64,000 bases of DNA, taken from the NCBI GenBank assembly GCA_010645155.1, contig CM021313.1:2162974-2226973 (forward strand), read 5' to 3'. This DNA comes from Tigriopus japonicus. Its lineage: Eukaryota; Arthropoda; Copepoda; Harpacticoida; Harpacticidae. The notes under the pieces are model-generated. The model saw only the letters and a program-made list of their open reading frames with translations, searched no databases and had not been told where the DNA came from. The position numbers and the translations under genes were made by a program. Within the stretch, counting starts at the first letter, position 1. Each line of letters starts with the position of its first letter. Shown in pieces: positions 29,588 to 42,073 of this stretch.

Positions 29588-31042
29588 CTATTTGCCCAGG
29601 AGTTGCAACTTGGTCGAGAGGAAGTTGTGCAAGATGAACACAAAGATCTTTGGGTTCGTCCGGAGCACGAATTCGTCTTCTTCTCGGCCTCGAAATTGAA
29701 GCCAAAGCAGTTTGGCGCCATCGTCATTTGACGCAATCAGAGCGTGGAACGGGAAACTCCAAATGGTGGTTTCTTTGGTGGGATCCACTAAACTGAAACC
29801 CTTGTCGACATGGACTTTGAGCACGCACTTGAGCGACTTCCACTCGCAATCCACGGAAAAACACTCCAGACACTTGGACGCGTACAAGGAGCCCTGGATT
29901 AAGGAAGACAACCAAGACGAGTAATCCTGGCGGGATTGGGCCGAGAACGTGTAACAGGCCACACCTCCTTCATTGCCATAGCGAATGCAAATCTTATTTT
30001 TCTCCTTGGCATCGTCATCTTTGCACAGGACTCGAATTTGGACTAGTCTCAGACTCTCTCTGGGACTGGACCACTCGTCGATGGTCCACGGGACATGGTC
30101 CCAAAACATCAATCGCTCCTCATTCAAGGCCACAAAGGTGGGCACAAGTGAGTGCGTGTCACTGGACATGCCACTATCGAAACTGTTCTCGGAGCACGAG
30201 CTCTTGTCATGCTCTTGACTCAACCAGCCCATTTTCAGGAGTCGCCAAGGCAGAGTGAAATTGGCTTTCAACGTGGATTCTTGGATCGACATCTCCACGG
30301 CCGAGAGAAGAGCCATCTTCCAAAAATCTACCTTATCGCCGGGAACTCGAAGAACTACCGACTTCTTCCGATTGGGGCTATGGATTTCCAGTTTCTTCAA
30401 CTCCGTGTCCAGCCCCGTGTCCCTTTGGACGTGACATAATTGTAGAGGGATCCACTTCATCTCCGAGTTGGGTGAAGTTATCTTTGGGTTCTCAGTCTTG
30501 CCGCTAGGCGCCAAGAATGGGATATCATTGACCCATCCCAAGTCCGAGAGCAGAGCCGCCTTTTGGAAGTAAGGTGTCACCTCCTTGAGGTGCTTCACTT
30601 CCAGAACCACTTTGGTATTGAAGGTTTTGAGCATTTGCACGGCCTCATCATGGGTCAAACCCTTGACGTCTTTTCCATCTACGGTTAAGATGGCATCTCC
30701 AACAAAGAGCTGTTTCGTGGCTTCGGCGGCCAGACCTTCAAAAATCTTGGAGATGAGGATCGGCATGCGGTTCTCTTTGCCCCCTTTAATGGAGATCCCT
30801 AATCCTTGACCGGGGTCCTTTTTAATGATCTCAACCTTTCGTTTTCCATCCGGGATATTTTGGCGTGCATCGGGACTCGTGTTGGCTCCTTCAAACTGTT
30901 CATCCGTCAGTGAGATGCCCAAAAGAGTTTTTTCGATAGCCGCTTCGCCCGCATACCACTGATTCTTGATGAACACCTCAATGGGTCCCTTGAACGGTTC
31001 TTGGCCATTCACGTCCTCGATCATGTTTCCGGATAGCGTCAT
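29588..31042 (-). CDS. Syntrophin (PH-PDZ-PH adaptor)
   Basis: Syntrophins bind dystrophin and bring channels and signalling proteins to the membrane. The 484-residue product has a split first PH domain ([15 protein letters not shown], then after the [35 protein letters not shown]), a PDZ domain at about 69-153 ([43 protein letters not shown]), a second PH-like region and a C-terminal syntrophin-unique region. The layout and length match alpha/beta syntrophins (about 500 residues) rather than gamma. The start is the first ATG in frame (MTLSGNM); the frame is open to 31093, so an upstream exon may add residues. The coding sequence is a single exon, unlike its neighbours. Confidence 0.9.
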   Translation of the reverse strand: MTLSGNMIEDVNGQEPFKGPIEVFIKNQWYAGEAAIEKTLLGISLTDEQFEGANTSPDARQNIPDGKRKVEIIKKDPGQGLGISIKGGKENRMPILISKIFEGLAAEATKQLFVGDAILTVDGKDVKGLTHDEAVQMLKTFNTKVVLEVKHLKEVTPYFQKAALLSDLGWVNDIPFLAPSGKTENPKITSPNSEMKWIPLQLCHVQRDTGLDTELKKLEIHSPNRKKSVVLRVPGDKVDFWKMALLSAVEMSIQESTLKANFTLPWRLLKMGWLSQEHDKSSCSENSFDSGMSSDTHSLVPTFVALNEERLMFWDHVPWTIDEWSSPRESLRLVQIRVLCKDDDAKEKNKICIRYGNEGGVACYTFSAQSRQDYSSWLSSLIQGSLYASKCLECFSVDCEWKSLKCVLKVHVDKGFSLVDPTKETTIWSFPFHALIASNDDGAKLLWLQFRGREEDEFVLRTNPKIFVFILHNFLSTKLQLLGK

Positions 31043-31923
31043 TATCGATGCGTACTCCTCGACTTCGTGGATCAAGGGTAATTGTCGGTTCAATCAGAGC
31101 TCTTTATCTGTCTCCATTCGCGTTCTGGGTACACAAGCACACCTCAATTAAGATAAGAGGACATCTTTAGCCGATCGTGGTGTTGTTTTTGAGTTTCTCA
31201 TCACGGTCACTAGTGTTTGAAACATCATCATTTTCACTCTTTATTTATACTTCTTATCAATTCACCTCCATCCCACTTCAAACTCAATCGGGGCTGCGAT
31301 CAAAGGCTGCCTCTTCGGACATACGATTCCAGCAGCCTCTCATCATCCTGATGAAAACCCAGGCAATGAAGAGAAAGAGAGGGGGGGGGGGTCCTCCAAG
31401 CCTGAGTTAGCTACCCTTCTCTAGCTCTACCTAGCCTTGTAGCTGTCAGGGTATTTCGCCCTGACGACGACGACGATGAAACAGACGGACGAGGAGGAAG
31501 CGGGAAAAAGAAGAGGGATCAGATTCCCTATCTCTCTTTGACTACTCACTCATCCCATCAGTGTGACGTCCCTTCTTTCCCGGAGGGATGTAGCCATCTG
31601 CACCCGCAACTTGCGCACAATTATTCTAGCCGGCCCACATCTTGTCCTCGGTGTCCTTTGCACCTTTTGCGCTCCATCCTTGTCATGACTCACCGGCAAC
31701 GCTTGAGGGCCAAGGTGTCGATGGATTTGCCCCTCAAAATTATTCCCCCAAAGTATCCCTTGAAAATAATTGGCTCGTCAAGACACTCCATTAATAAATA
31801 ATATCACGATTTTAGTATATTTACGCTGAAGTACAAGGCAGGCAGCCACTAGCGTCTGAATGGATGTCCGTAGTCGCGCTTTTGACAAATCAGAGGGTGT
31901 TTCTCATCCCAGTTCTACCTCGC
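31043..31923. other. Intergenic between syntrophin and SIVA
   Basis: No coding evidence. A run of G lies at about 31381-31391, and a perfect 7-bp stem GTCAGGG/CCCTGAC lies at about 31446-31466. The latter resembles a tiny palindrome but has no flanking duplication. Confidence 0.4.
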
Positions 31924-32463
31924 TCAGGTGCTCATCCAGGATTGGCAATCGGCGCAATGCACCACTTCCGGCGCTTTCCAATAGGAACAATTGCCGCACA
32001 CGATCCGATCGCACGACAGACACGAATTCAAACACGGAGGGCAAGACAATTTGGCGCAAGAATCACATTTCGACCCAGATAATTGGTTGCCCGGATCGAT
32101 CTCGCGCGTGCAAGATGAGCAAATGGCCAAGGTCGATGGCCGCGAAGGACATTTCTTGTCCCGCAACAAGGCCAAAGTCTGCGGGTGAATCGTGGCTTGG
32201 ACTAAATCCGAATGGGGTCGAGGAGGAAATCGCTCGCAAAAATGCGAAATACTCAATCGGGGTGAGACGGCCTTGAGGGCCGAAAGATTGGTAGGGGGGT
32301 TCAGGGGTGAAAGGGCGGGAGGATTGAGGAGTCTGGCATAAGCTCCGTCAGTGGGCGGATCATGAGAGACGCGCTCGTAGTGGTCGTTCAATCGCGGTTG
32401 CTTGGCGGGAAACCAAAGAGGCGGCAAACGCCGCTTCAGAGTCACGGGGCTGCTTTCGACCAT
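31924..32463 (-). CDS. SIVA1: SIVA-like apoptosis regulator (Cys-rich)
   Basis: SIVA is a small zinc-binding protein first found as a CD27 partner in apoptosis. The 179-residue, single-exon product is close to the 175 residues of human SIVA1. Its C-terminal third (about 113-179) has the characteristic cysteine array: AICSSC, KCDSCAKLSCPPC, SCLSCDRIVCGNCSYW and HCADC. The N-terminal region SPVTLKRRLPPLWFPAKQPR with HYERV fits the family's basic start. The start is the first ATG (32463); the frame is open upstream without one. The middle is a Pro-rich insert of low complexity. The call rests on the Cys pattern, so another zinc-binding family is a minor alternative. Confidence 0.8.
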   Translation of the reverse strand: MVESSPVTLKRRLPPLWFPAKQPRLNDHYERVSHDPPTDGAYARLLNPPALSPLNPPTNLSALKAVSPRLSISHFCERFPPRPHSDLVQATIHPQTLALLRDKKCPSRPSTLAICSSCTREIDPGNQLSGSKCDSCAKLSCPPCLNSCLSCDRIVCGNCSYWKAPEVVHCADCQSWMST

Positions 32464-32713
32464 GATGAATCGAAGCGTCAGACAGCGGGCGTGATGGTGA
32501 AGGTCTTGAGGAAGGAGGATTCCGCCCAGGATGTGGGACAAGATTCACTCGGATTGATTAGGCGAGTTACTTTGTAATTCACTTAGTTCTTGTGTTGATC
32601 TTGAACTTTCCGCTCGCGAGGTTCCCTTCAGGGTGACCATATTGAGCTTAGAGGAAGAATACAATAAAAAAAATCTTGAACTAGGAGGCTAGCGACAAGA
32701 TGCGAGTTACGAG

Positions 32714-33070
32714 TAGGGCTCGGAAAAAGTTGCGACATGCAACTGGCACCAAAAATAAGTGATGTGTTTCGAACTTAGATCAATTATAATCACTAGATAG
32801 CGTGCAAGCTTTAGTCCGGCTGATTTGGCAAGCGGGGCAGAAGGAGTGCATTTTAAAGAAAAGACAAACTTACGACTACAAAGTTTCGCTGAGAATTGAG
32901 CCACAACTTGGCCAAATTTGACATTTTTATTCAAAAACTGACTTTTTAGGCCAGAATTTTTAGCAACTTTCGTCGAATTGAGTGCGACTTTTCGTCAAAA
33001 ATGTTTCAACTGTTGGTCCAAAAATTGGGGCAATTTCAGTGAAAAAAACGGCAACTTTATCCGAGCCCTA
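32714..33070. mobile_element. hAT-type MITE family B
   Basis: A 357-bp element with ends TAGGGCTCGGAAAAAGTTGC and, reverse-complemented, TAGGGCTCGGATAAAGTTGC. The flanks GTTACGAG (32706-32713) and GTTATGAG (33071-33078) agree at seven of eight positions, indicating an 8-bp target duplication. Inside, AAGTGATGTGTTTCGAAC at about 32759 repeats one end of MITE family A. A single-ended relative lies at about 34370-34500. Confidence 0.85.
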
Positions 33071-33109
33071 GTTATGAGCATTTTCCACTAGGAAATAAAG
33101 AACCTCATG

Positions 33110-33660
33110 AGCATCTGCAAGTTGGAACCAATCAATGGCGCTCTTCTGCAAATGAGACCGGACCTGTGTTAGGTGTACTGATGGGTTTCGAGTTGGATTT
33201 TTGGCCGAGTTTTGCCACTTTGGATTTTAAGGTCAAAAAGTTGTCCCCCAACTAATCTTCTCAAATAGAGACGTCATAAAATATGGCAGCACTGCCAACT
33301 CGAAATCCAAAAGTAAAGCTACTGATGGAACTCGAAATCGAACTAGTTCGAGTGTTGCCAAATTGGTCCCTGTTTAGGTCTTTTTGAAAACGTTCAATAC
33401 AACCTGCCCTAATCAACAATGATAAACTTCCGAGTAAAAAATGGCAGCACTCCCGGTTCGAAACCCATCACTAGTTAGGTGGGTAGACCACAGATCTGTG
33501 GGTAGACAATCTATTTCAATTTTCGACTCAATCGAACGTCCAAGTCAAAAGTAATGGCTTCCCACTGCATAAATAATCCCACAAAGAATAAATGAGCTCT
33601 TCCGATACTTGTTTTACCACAAACGGGCACAAGTTTTTTACTCAGGCATTCACTTTTGCT
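33110..33660 (-). repeat. Decayed foldback element, host of a hAT MITE
   Basis: Blocks CTGCAAATGAGACC, TTCAATTTTCGACTCAATCG, CAAAAGTAATG and TTGTTTTACCACAAACGGGC align in order with one arm of the palindromic element at 58471-58950. The MITE at 33176-33473 is inserted between the first two blocks, so it came later. Confidence 0.55.
33176..33473 (+). mobile_element. hAT-type MITE family A, copy 3
   Basis: A 298-bp element differing from the 1349-1646 copy at only about a dozen positions. Ends are TACTGATGGGTTTCGA and, reverse-complemented, TAGTGATGGGTTTCGA. It is flanked by a perfect 8-bp duplication GTTAGGTG (33168-33175 and 33474-33481). Confidence 0.92.
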
Positions 33661-33984
33661 GAAAATTAAACTCCTTAGCCAACCCGATCCAAGCCAGGTC
33701 TCAATTTTCGTTCTCAATGGAAATCCTGATCCTCTTCCAAGACAATGCCGATGATTTGAATTGTTTGTTAAATGAAGGGTTACCGTTCATTTGCATATCT
33801 AAATATGTTTTCATCTTTTTTTTAACTTCAAATGAGCATAAATCCATGATAAATCTAAAACAACGTGTAAAAAAGGGTGGGTAAAAATGTGTGGCTTTCA
33901 ACAACAGTAACAAAGATATAGATCTAGAGGTCCTACATTTTCTCTCGTTCCATTGGCATTTGCGGACATCACGGGCAAACACCG

Positions 33985-36900
33985 TTAAGAGATGGAACAA
34001 CTTCCGTCTGGGTTCGCATTGATGTCACCGTGGTCTTGTAGTGTAGCTCCATGTTTCCAAGGAGGTCCATTTTTAACGTCACCGATTCGGGATAGATCCT
34101 CCACGCTGTGAGCTTGCCGATCTGCCACGTCGTAGTTGGGGTTGATGAGAGCATTGGCCGACATGTGATCACCCGATGACTTTCGTAGACTGGACAACAC
34201 TTTGCTTTGAATCAAACTCGATCCTGGATCGGCTTTAGGCGGGCTGTCGGCGGGCACATAACTGGGATCCAAGTAGATCTGCAATGTCTGGATTTGGGGC
34301 TGGATGGTCCGGAAAAAGGGCAGATAACCGTAACTGGAAGGAAATGGGAGTGGTTCATAATGAGTAGGGCTCGGATAAAGTTGGTAAATGCAACTTGCAC
34401 CAAAAATGGCAACTTTTGGCCATTTTATTTCAAATTAGTAAATGTTCGATTTTGTCGCAACAAACAGCAACAAACGGCAATTTTTGCCTAGATCACAGAA
34501 ATGTTGCGGGATTTTGCACGAGACACACATTTCACACCTCCTTTTTTTATGACCATTTCAAAGTATTATTGTTTTTTAAATTCTAGAATAAGTTGTGCAA
34601 AACAAATTTGCGTTCTTAATATTAAGAAATTGGCTTAAAGATTTGTCAAGAAGAGAATTGAAGTTAACCTCTCACTTACCATTCTTTGGTTGACCAGGCT
34701 TTGATGTCTCTCATCATATCCAAAATGGTTTTAGTCCAAATCTTGCTGATCTTGGACGTTCGAATGGAGTTGATGATTCGTATTAAGGCCATCACATCCT
34801 TCAGGACCAAGGATAAAAGGGTTGCCATGTCAAAGCAGCTGGCCTCCATCATGATTTGCAACAGATATCTAGACGTAAAAGGATTCCAAAATGAAAATGG
34901 GAACACTTTTATTGATTAAGGAAGAGTTATGAATTCGAACCTCAACTGAACTTCTGACTTTTCAGATCCCTTTTCAGCATAGGCCTCAGACAAAGAGACT
35001 CGATCCGATTCCATTGTGGATGAGGATGATGCAATGGAATCTGTCCCATTGAGGATATTCTTATTGCGATCTATAATGGCAGGAAAAAAAATTCCATCAA
35101 GGGAAAGGGTCGCCATAATGGTCTGGATAATTAACTTACGTTTGGATGTTGTTTCGTTTGAAGTTTCGATCAATCGGTTCTCATTTTCTTTCTCGTCGTA
35201 ACCGTTGAAAGTTCCAACAGAATCGAAACCAGAATCTGCAGTCGACACAAACGACGAAGTACCATTTTCCTCCACAATTTCATGATTGGAGCGAATCACA
35301 GAGCTATCTAATGACAAAGGTTGGCCTCCAAATTGAGTGGAAAGTGGCACACCCACGGAAATGCTTCTCTTCATGGATTTCATTACATTGTGCAATAGAA
35401 TTGGCAACGGCCAAGTGAAATCATGATGGATCTGTTTCAGCGCTTGGACATAATCCACAGGCGTTGCTCGGGGTTTCAAGCTCTCCTCTTTGAGCCAAGC
35501 TACCAAAGGGAAGCTCAAATGAGCAGCGAATGAAGCCAAATCGTGAAGTCGATTCGAAGCAAAGAGCCGATGGGCGTGATGGTGGAGCACGGGTGTTATG
35601 TGAAAGTCGTTATCTTGGACGGATCCGTTTAGTTCCTTGAAAGCCGATGATGAGGATTTTCTCCTCCTTAACTCTTTCTTGGGATCAGGCACTGGAACAG
35701 ACTCTGCCCTTGAAAGGGATTTGGGGTTGGTGGTCACTGACGCGCTGGGGCGACCTCTTGGTACCTGGAATATTGATTGAAATTATTGGGTGAGTCAAGG
35801 AGAATCAAAACTGGAACGTACTTGCAAAGTGCCCAAAAGGAGAGAAATCTCCTCTTCAGGAGCCGATTTTTTTACGGGAAGCCCTTGCCCGTGCAATCCC
35901 ATATGATATTTATGTCTTGTTGCATTACTCGAATCCTCTAAATCACTGGGATCTGAAACACAAAACAGAGTGTACGGAATAAACGTTCATTCTTGACACT
36001 CCAGTTCGAGTTTGGCGATCGATTACAAAATAAATTGTTTACCTATTGTTTGAAGGAATCTAACGATCTCTTTTGCGAGCTCCCAATTAGAAGCTCCCAA
36101 ACACGAGTCCAAAAGTAAACGGGCATGATGTTGGGCTATCACAGGAACTTCCAGGTTTTGCAAGATCAGAAGGTAGGTGGTGGCTGTTTCCAAATCTTTC
36201 ATCTCGAGGCATTCGGTGAATAGAGTCTTCGGACTTCCCACCACGGCAAACAAATGCGGCCAAAGAGCCACCTCCGTTTTTCGAGCACACCGTCCTAAAA
36301 AGGCGACAAATAAATACTTGATCCGTATTGTCTCAGTCAGGTCTAATTATTCGATCTTACCAACTGTCCTGTGGAACACTGGAAACTCTTGGATAAACTC
36401 CACAATGGATGGGAGAAGGGCGTCTGGAATTGGTTCAGTGGAAGTGGCCTCTTCCTCCAGAACCTCGTGCAAGAGAAGCTCAAGACTGTGCTGGAAATAG
36501 GGAAGGTTCATGCACGTTCGAGCAATCTCCCAGGCGTGATAACCAAGATTTCTCTTGATTAACTGCCGTAGAATGTGATGAAGGAACAGCAAACTCTGAA
36601 AGAAGATCAAGATGAACCTCACACAGATCTTTCCAATTTGAGTGAAATCAGGCTTTAAGATTGAGTTACTTACAGTTCGCTCTAAGGTGGAATACGGCAC
36701 TGACGAAGACATCATCTTTTTGGCATGGATCATCAAAGAATCGCCTTCAGCCCCAAGAATGATGGCGTCTTCAAACAAAATCGCTGCAAGAACCGAGAGC
36801 AATCAACACTTTTCTCAAAATACTCTTCATAATGCTACTTGATTGAGACTTACCCAAGGGGTACAATTTGTACATAGGAAAATGAAGCATGATCCGTCTG

Positions 36901-39854
36901 GACATGAAATTATGGCCTTGTCGACCATCCCTAGGAAACACTGGAAGCCACACTTTCATTCCCAGGGAACCGCAATAGAGCCAAAGAGATCCAGTTAGAT
37001 GAGGCTTTTTCAAATTGGTGAGCCGAGGAAACCAAATCGTTTCACAATTCGAGGCCAATACGGTGGGAAGGCTCTGTGGAAAGAAAAGTCACAACTCCTT
37101 TAGAACCATTTCCATTGTTCAAGTCACATAGTTTGCTCAATTCAATTCAATCAATCGGTCTTACGGGCGAGTTCCCGTCCAACGTCACAGTGGAGTTGCT
37201 GAGGTAATCGGATTGAATCATGATGACCCGACCACAAATGTTCAAAATCACGCTGGTGTGTTCCAACTCCTTGGGTGGTTTGATCAGATCCCTCGCACTA
37301 ATCGACTGAGGCGACTCGCCTCGTCCCAAAGAATCTCGAGTACTGGTTCGCGTATTTTCCGACCGTAATTTCGTCAGAGCAATCAAAGTGACACAAGCTG
37401 GATGAAAAGTCAGACCGGGAACACTATTGGCGTCCAGGGAAGCGATTTGTTGGCATGTGAAGGTGGCGTCCATCAATTGCAAAGTAAATATCTTGACGAA
37501 GTTGTCGGCACAGAACACGATGAGTAAGTCATCCAACGTGTTCAGCAAGAGAACTTGCGAATCCATCTTCATAATTGTGGCAAATTGGTTGTCCAGCTTC
37601 TGGTTTTTGGGATAGGCTCGGACCTCATCTTGCAAGGCATTCAGATTGTAGCAGCCCACGATCACAAATTCGTCCCACCACAAGAGTCCACCCGTCACAA
37701 TGAAGTCTTTCTCTTGAGTCTCGTTCCCAAACAATCGCCATTTGCGTTGGACCACGGAATAATGTGCAAATCCCGTTCTTCCCGCAATGGCCAACGAGGT
37801 GCAATCATCATCCAAGGCAGTAAACTAGAAAATTTTACAAAGCATTACCGGCAAGTCGAGCATGGTATTAGAAATGAAGTGATCTCTTACCCGTATTGGC
37901 CAACTACTCCCCATGTAAGCGTATGGAATCGAGATGATGGTCCAGTATTTGCCACCAGTGCACAGGCTATTTCCGATGGCTTGGACGCCAGCGTTTAAAT
38001 TGCTGAACTCGTGGGTTCGACCCAAATTCAAGTACAGCCGATCTTCGCCTTGTAAGTAGATGTGCTCTTGTTTGCTCTGGAAAATCACTCGAAAGTTATT
38101 TCAAAGTGTGCAAAATGGAGAAAATGATTTCACAGGCTTGTCATACCATGCCCGGATTGACCGACATTGGTGATTTGACAAAAGGCAGAATAAGAACTCG
38201 GTTCCCAATCACATTGTGTGAAGCGTGCGGCTCCTTGTCATTCCCTTCAAACAAAGGTTGGGAATCGGCCGAGTCCCGGGTATCTTTTTGCACTTGATTC
38301 ACCATCCACAACTGATAGCCTTCGGCTGACCAATCCTATAAATGAGTTCATGTCAATGATTTGAATCCAATCTTTCTTAGTGAGGTTCGAATAGGTCTAC
38401 TTACAACAGATGATAAGCACAATGGGTTTTGAAGGACCGGGTCTGTGACGGTTGGGCCATAATCCCAACACAGGGAGCACATAATCATGGCCCCAAACGT
38501 GGACCAAAGGGCAAATCCACCAAATTTCCATGTCATGGCAATCACAGTTCCATCCGGCGTCCATCGGAGACAAGTAACTGGTCCAGGACTGCCAGGATAA
38601 TCGCGAGTGCGGAGAATCAACTCGTGAGACACGCAAAGTCCGCCAGTCATCTCATCCGGCGAGTAAACGATGGCTTGCGAGCTAAGTTGAACAGAGAAAT
38701 AACTGCTTTTTGAGAACCATTCTCATCCAAGGTAATTCATATCCTTACTTTTGGCGTCCGAACGCAATCAATTTGTATTTGTGGTTCAATGCCGAACACG
38801 TGGCGTCTTCCACCTGAGGTGCCCAAATCCCCGTCACCGACTGAAATCAAGAAGAAATGAATTGACTTCAAAACGTTCCCTCATTCGGATAGACACCATG
38901 TCTCAATTCATCGTACATTGGGGTCGAAAGCGCTGGTGGATGCCACCAGGAAAGCCGCTTTGCCATTCATGAGAATAATGGCAAATCCACCGAGAAGCGG
39001 CGAGTAACTTATATGGGTGACATAAGCGCCTTTCTCCGACAAAGGCACGGCTTTCATCACTTGTTGGTCCACGCAGAACGGGATGCGTTTCAAGTCGAGC
39101 GAATAATCGCGGATCTCTTCGCCCTCCCACGAATACCGCAAGATCTTGCCGGATTGCGTGGCAATCATGAGCTCGTCACGAATGGCCACGATATCCGTAA
39201 TGCCTTCTTCAATGACCACCTCGAAAGCCAACGAGAAGATCAAGGGCGGAATGAGCTCCTTCATGAACAACTCATCGCTTTGACGGGCCAACGGACCCTG
39301 AGCATCGACCTGCTCATACAGGGTCTTGACGTCCGTGGGCACCACAATGTGATAAATGATCAAATGGCCGTTGGTGGTCTACAATTCAACGGAAATACGT
39401 AAGCCCTCGATGTCATCTTAACTCGCTTTGAATGTAATCTTACCGCTACGGCAATCATGGAGGAATCCGGTCGCCATTGCGTGATCTTGTTCTCACCCAA
39501 TTCCAGCATGGATTCGGATGAGCGAAAGTGGCTGATGATCGGCACACAAGGCTGCAAAAGAAGCCAAATTGGCCTTGATCTCAAGGACAGGCCTCATTTT
39601 TTGTGTCGCCGACTCACCTTGACATACCAAATGTGCAACGCATCGGACAAGAGAATGGCCGTGAGGATCTTATCGCGATTGCACAACACTTGTCGAACTA
39701 GACCGCCTTCTGACGGACTTTCCGGCGACGACCCGGAGGAGGCGGATCCGGGGGCGGAACGTTCTTCCGAGCCGGTCGACTGGTAGGCGGTCTCATCGGG
39801 CGGAGGCGGGGGCGCGAGTTTTAAGAGCTTGGGCCAACCGATGGGGTAGTACAT
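33985..39854 (-). CDS. RIC1: RIC1 homologue (RAB6A-GEF complex subunit)
   Basis: RIC1 with RGP1 forms the Golgi guanine-nucleotide exchange factor for Rab6. Seventeen exons join in phase to 1,483 residues (human about 1,420): 39854-39618, 39551-39444, 39378-38917, 38840-38749, 38681-38405, 38335-38147, 38076-37891, 37824-37165, 37073-36854, 36783-36674, 36595-36361, 36294-36043, 35952-35822, 35764-35140, 35070-34941, 34868-34680, 34333-33985. The N-terminal half is a WD40-type propeller region ([55 protein letters not shown]). The C-terminal half is the RIC1 domain ([42 protein letters not shown]). It starts MYYPIGWPK and ends DGSCSIS, both typical. The exon 15 donor (GTTCGA) is weak. Exon 1 carries a Pro/Ser/Gly-rich insert (about residues 14-50). 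Confidence 0.96.
34370..34500 (+). repeat. One end of a hAT MITE (family B) in a RIC1 intron
   Basis: TAGGGCTCGGATAAAGTTGG at about 34373, followed by CAACTTGCACCAAAAATGGC, matches the left end of the element at 32714. No matching right end or target duplication is visible within the 346-bp intron, so the copy is truncated. Confidence 0.5.
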
Positions 39855-42073
39855 GATGGATGGAGCAAATTGACGTCGGAACCCGAATTAGGATTCGGTT
39901 CTTTCGCTGCTCATCATCGTCGTATTGAGTGTGAACCCTAAACGAAGTGTTTGGGGACAATTCAAAGAGAGAAGTCGATTGATCGTTAAGAGGCACTCGG
40001 GACACTCGGAGAAGGGATTCCAAGGAGATGGATACTTACTTATTCTCCGTAATTCACGTAAGGAAACATGAGGAAGTGCTCAAACTCACGGATTCACTAT
40101 GCTTGGCTGGACGCGTCCGTGGGTGCGTGCGTGAGTGTGCTTGTGCAGATTTCTCCGGACATAAATTTAGGATTGCCAAATAGAATGATGTTTGTTAGGT
40201 CAGTTGGGGTGAATTTAGCCAGCTGAACCGGTAAAATATGACTTAAAGCCAAAATAGAGGATGACAATTAGGACCAATTTTGACATGAACAGTGAATATG
40301 TTAAGATTGTGAGTGAGTCAGTCACCTATGCTGATACCATTGATTGAAACTGCTAATTCGGTGCAAAACCGGCAAGACTAGAATCGGCCACGACAGGCCT
40401 CGAATCAGTGTGACCGAATTCATGGAGAGTTGTCCATGGCAAATGTCACTTCGATCGCGCTCCTTCAGGCATGCAGGTAAAGCGACCGAACTGGACCTGT
40501 GCAGTCAGAGTCAGGGAGATCTAAGTGCATCATGTGGTCGATGGCCTCTTTAAATTGCAAACGAGACGTCCTTTTGAGGGGACTTCTTGGTGTTTTAATA
40601 ACGTTGAACACCTGTTTTGCAAGTCAAAAAAGCGAATCGTGGTTTTGAAGGTTGAGGGATGCGACTTCAGAAAATTGCGAGGATCAAGTTAGAGATGCTT
40701 TATTGTGTCACTAGAGCAGGGGTCGGCAACCACTTTTGGGTAAATGCCCACAAATTTGTTTACACGTTGTCATGGGCCCACCAAACAGATGCTAGTAGTT
40801 TCAGGGGCCCACAAATGAACGATCAACAAGCTTTGGGCCCAGGAATACAGTACTATGGATGTCTCGCGGGCCCACTATTTTGGACTTTCCCCATAGCTCC
40901 TAGGTCCACTAAAGACCACCCTTAGACTCACATTTGGGCCACGGCCCACCGGTTATCTTCCCCTGCACTAGAGCGGCTCTAGCTCAAGTTGGGTGCGCCA
41001 ACATAAATGAATTAATGATGGAAAAAATGATGCAAAGTATAATTTGACCAAGAAAGAAAGCACTTGTGAGGGGGGAAGGCATTGATAAGAATATTGGCTT
41101 CCTAGCTTCCGTCTTTTAGCACACTCTTGTTTAAGCGACAGAATCCTGAGGCCAGTTTTTAAAGATTAGTTAGATAAGTTAGATTTGAACTGATTCTTCC
41201 CAAAAATTCAAGCTTGATGTCAGCAAAGCCCAGAGCTTTCTTTGATCGAACGTCGTTTTCTCCCATTGAAACAAACGAGTTTTACACCGACCCAAAAAAT
41301 ACCGGAAGGTTTTGAACGGAAAAACGGCAACTTCTGATGCATCTTCAGACAAACGTGTTTTTCGAACATAAAATGCTCTCTCAGTTCGAGCCTGAACCTC
41401 GCTCTTTATCAGGAACCAGCAAAGCAGCTCTTCCTCGATCCTTTCCAAAGACCATTTACCTCAACTTAGTTAAAACTCAATTTAACATGAATTTTACTTA
41501 TATGGCGCGATCACTAAGGCATTGGCCCGATACATATGACTCAGTATTTCTCAATATTTTGGTTGACTTTATGGATTTGGTCAAGCAACTTTCGTCAGTT
41601 TTGGCAGTTTCGATTGAAAACAGTCGGCAACGCTGATTTGATCCCGTTAAACACAACCTACTTTCATTAACAATTATGTATTTATTTTAACAGAAAATGG
41701 CCTGAGTAACCAACTTTCTAGTGTCAACTTTGAGTCAAATCAACGAAATCTTCCCCATCTAGGAAAAAACATTTTCTAGATTTGTAAACCAGCCCGGATG
41801 GTAAGTTTATGAGACTGATTTAACTCGTTCAGAAAAAATTCGCCCCAAAGTAGGATTAACTGTATTTGTATTAGGTTGTCTTGGATATCGCTTTATTCAT
41901 AATCTCTGTCAAGTTCTAATACATCAATTGGAAAAAATGGGTGTGGAGTGTAAGAAAGGTGTTGCTGGTTTTCAATACTGAATTGATTAACTTAAAGCTG
42001 ATGCTGGATTTAGTTCATATAATAATTGGGTTTCAGAATAAGATTGGGGATGTAAGGTGACGAGGATTTCTCA
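39855..42073. other. Intergenic, containing one hAT MITE
   Basis: The promoter region of RIC1 lies at the left end. A frame at 41179-41448 (minus, 89 codons) has no recognisable domain. Apart from the MITE at 40717-40965 nothing could be supported. Confidence 0.45.
40717..40965. mobile_element. hAT-type MITE family C, copy 1
   Basis: A 249-bp element beginning CAGGGGTCGGCAACCACTTT and ending GGTTATCTTCCCCTG, flanked by a perfect 8-bp duplication CACTAGAG (40709-40716 and 40966-40973). CAGGGGTCGGCAACC is a classic hAT terminus. GGGCCCAC-type repeats (GGGCCCACAAAT, GGGCCCACTATT) occur inside. It has no coding capacity. Confidence 0.92.

Noticed and set aside
31446..31466. Palindrome GTCAGGG/CCCTGAC as a micro-element
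   Set aside because: No flanking duplication and the termini do not match the TAGAG family.
40970..40984. Third micro-palindrome TAGAGCGGCTCTA
   Set aside because: Only 13 bp and no flanking 8-bp duplication; part of it is the target duplication of the adjacent MITE.
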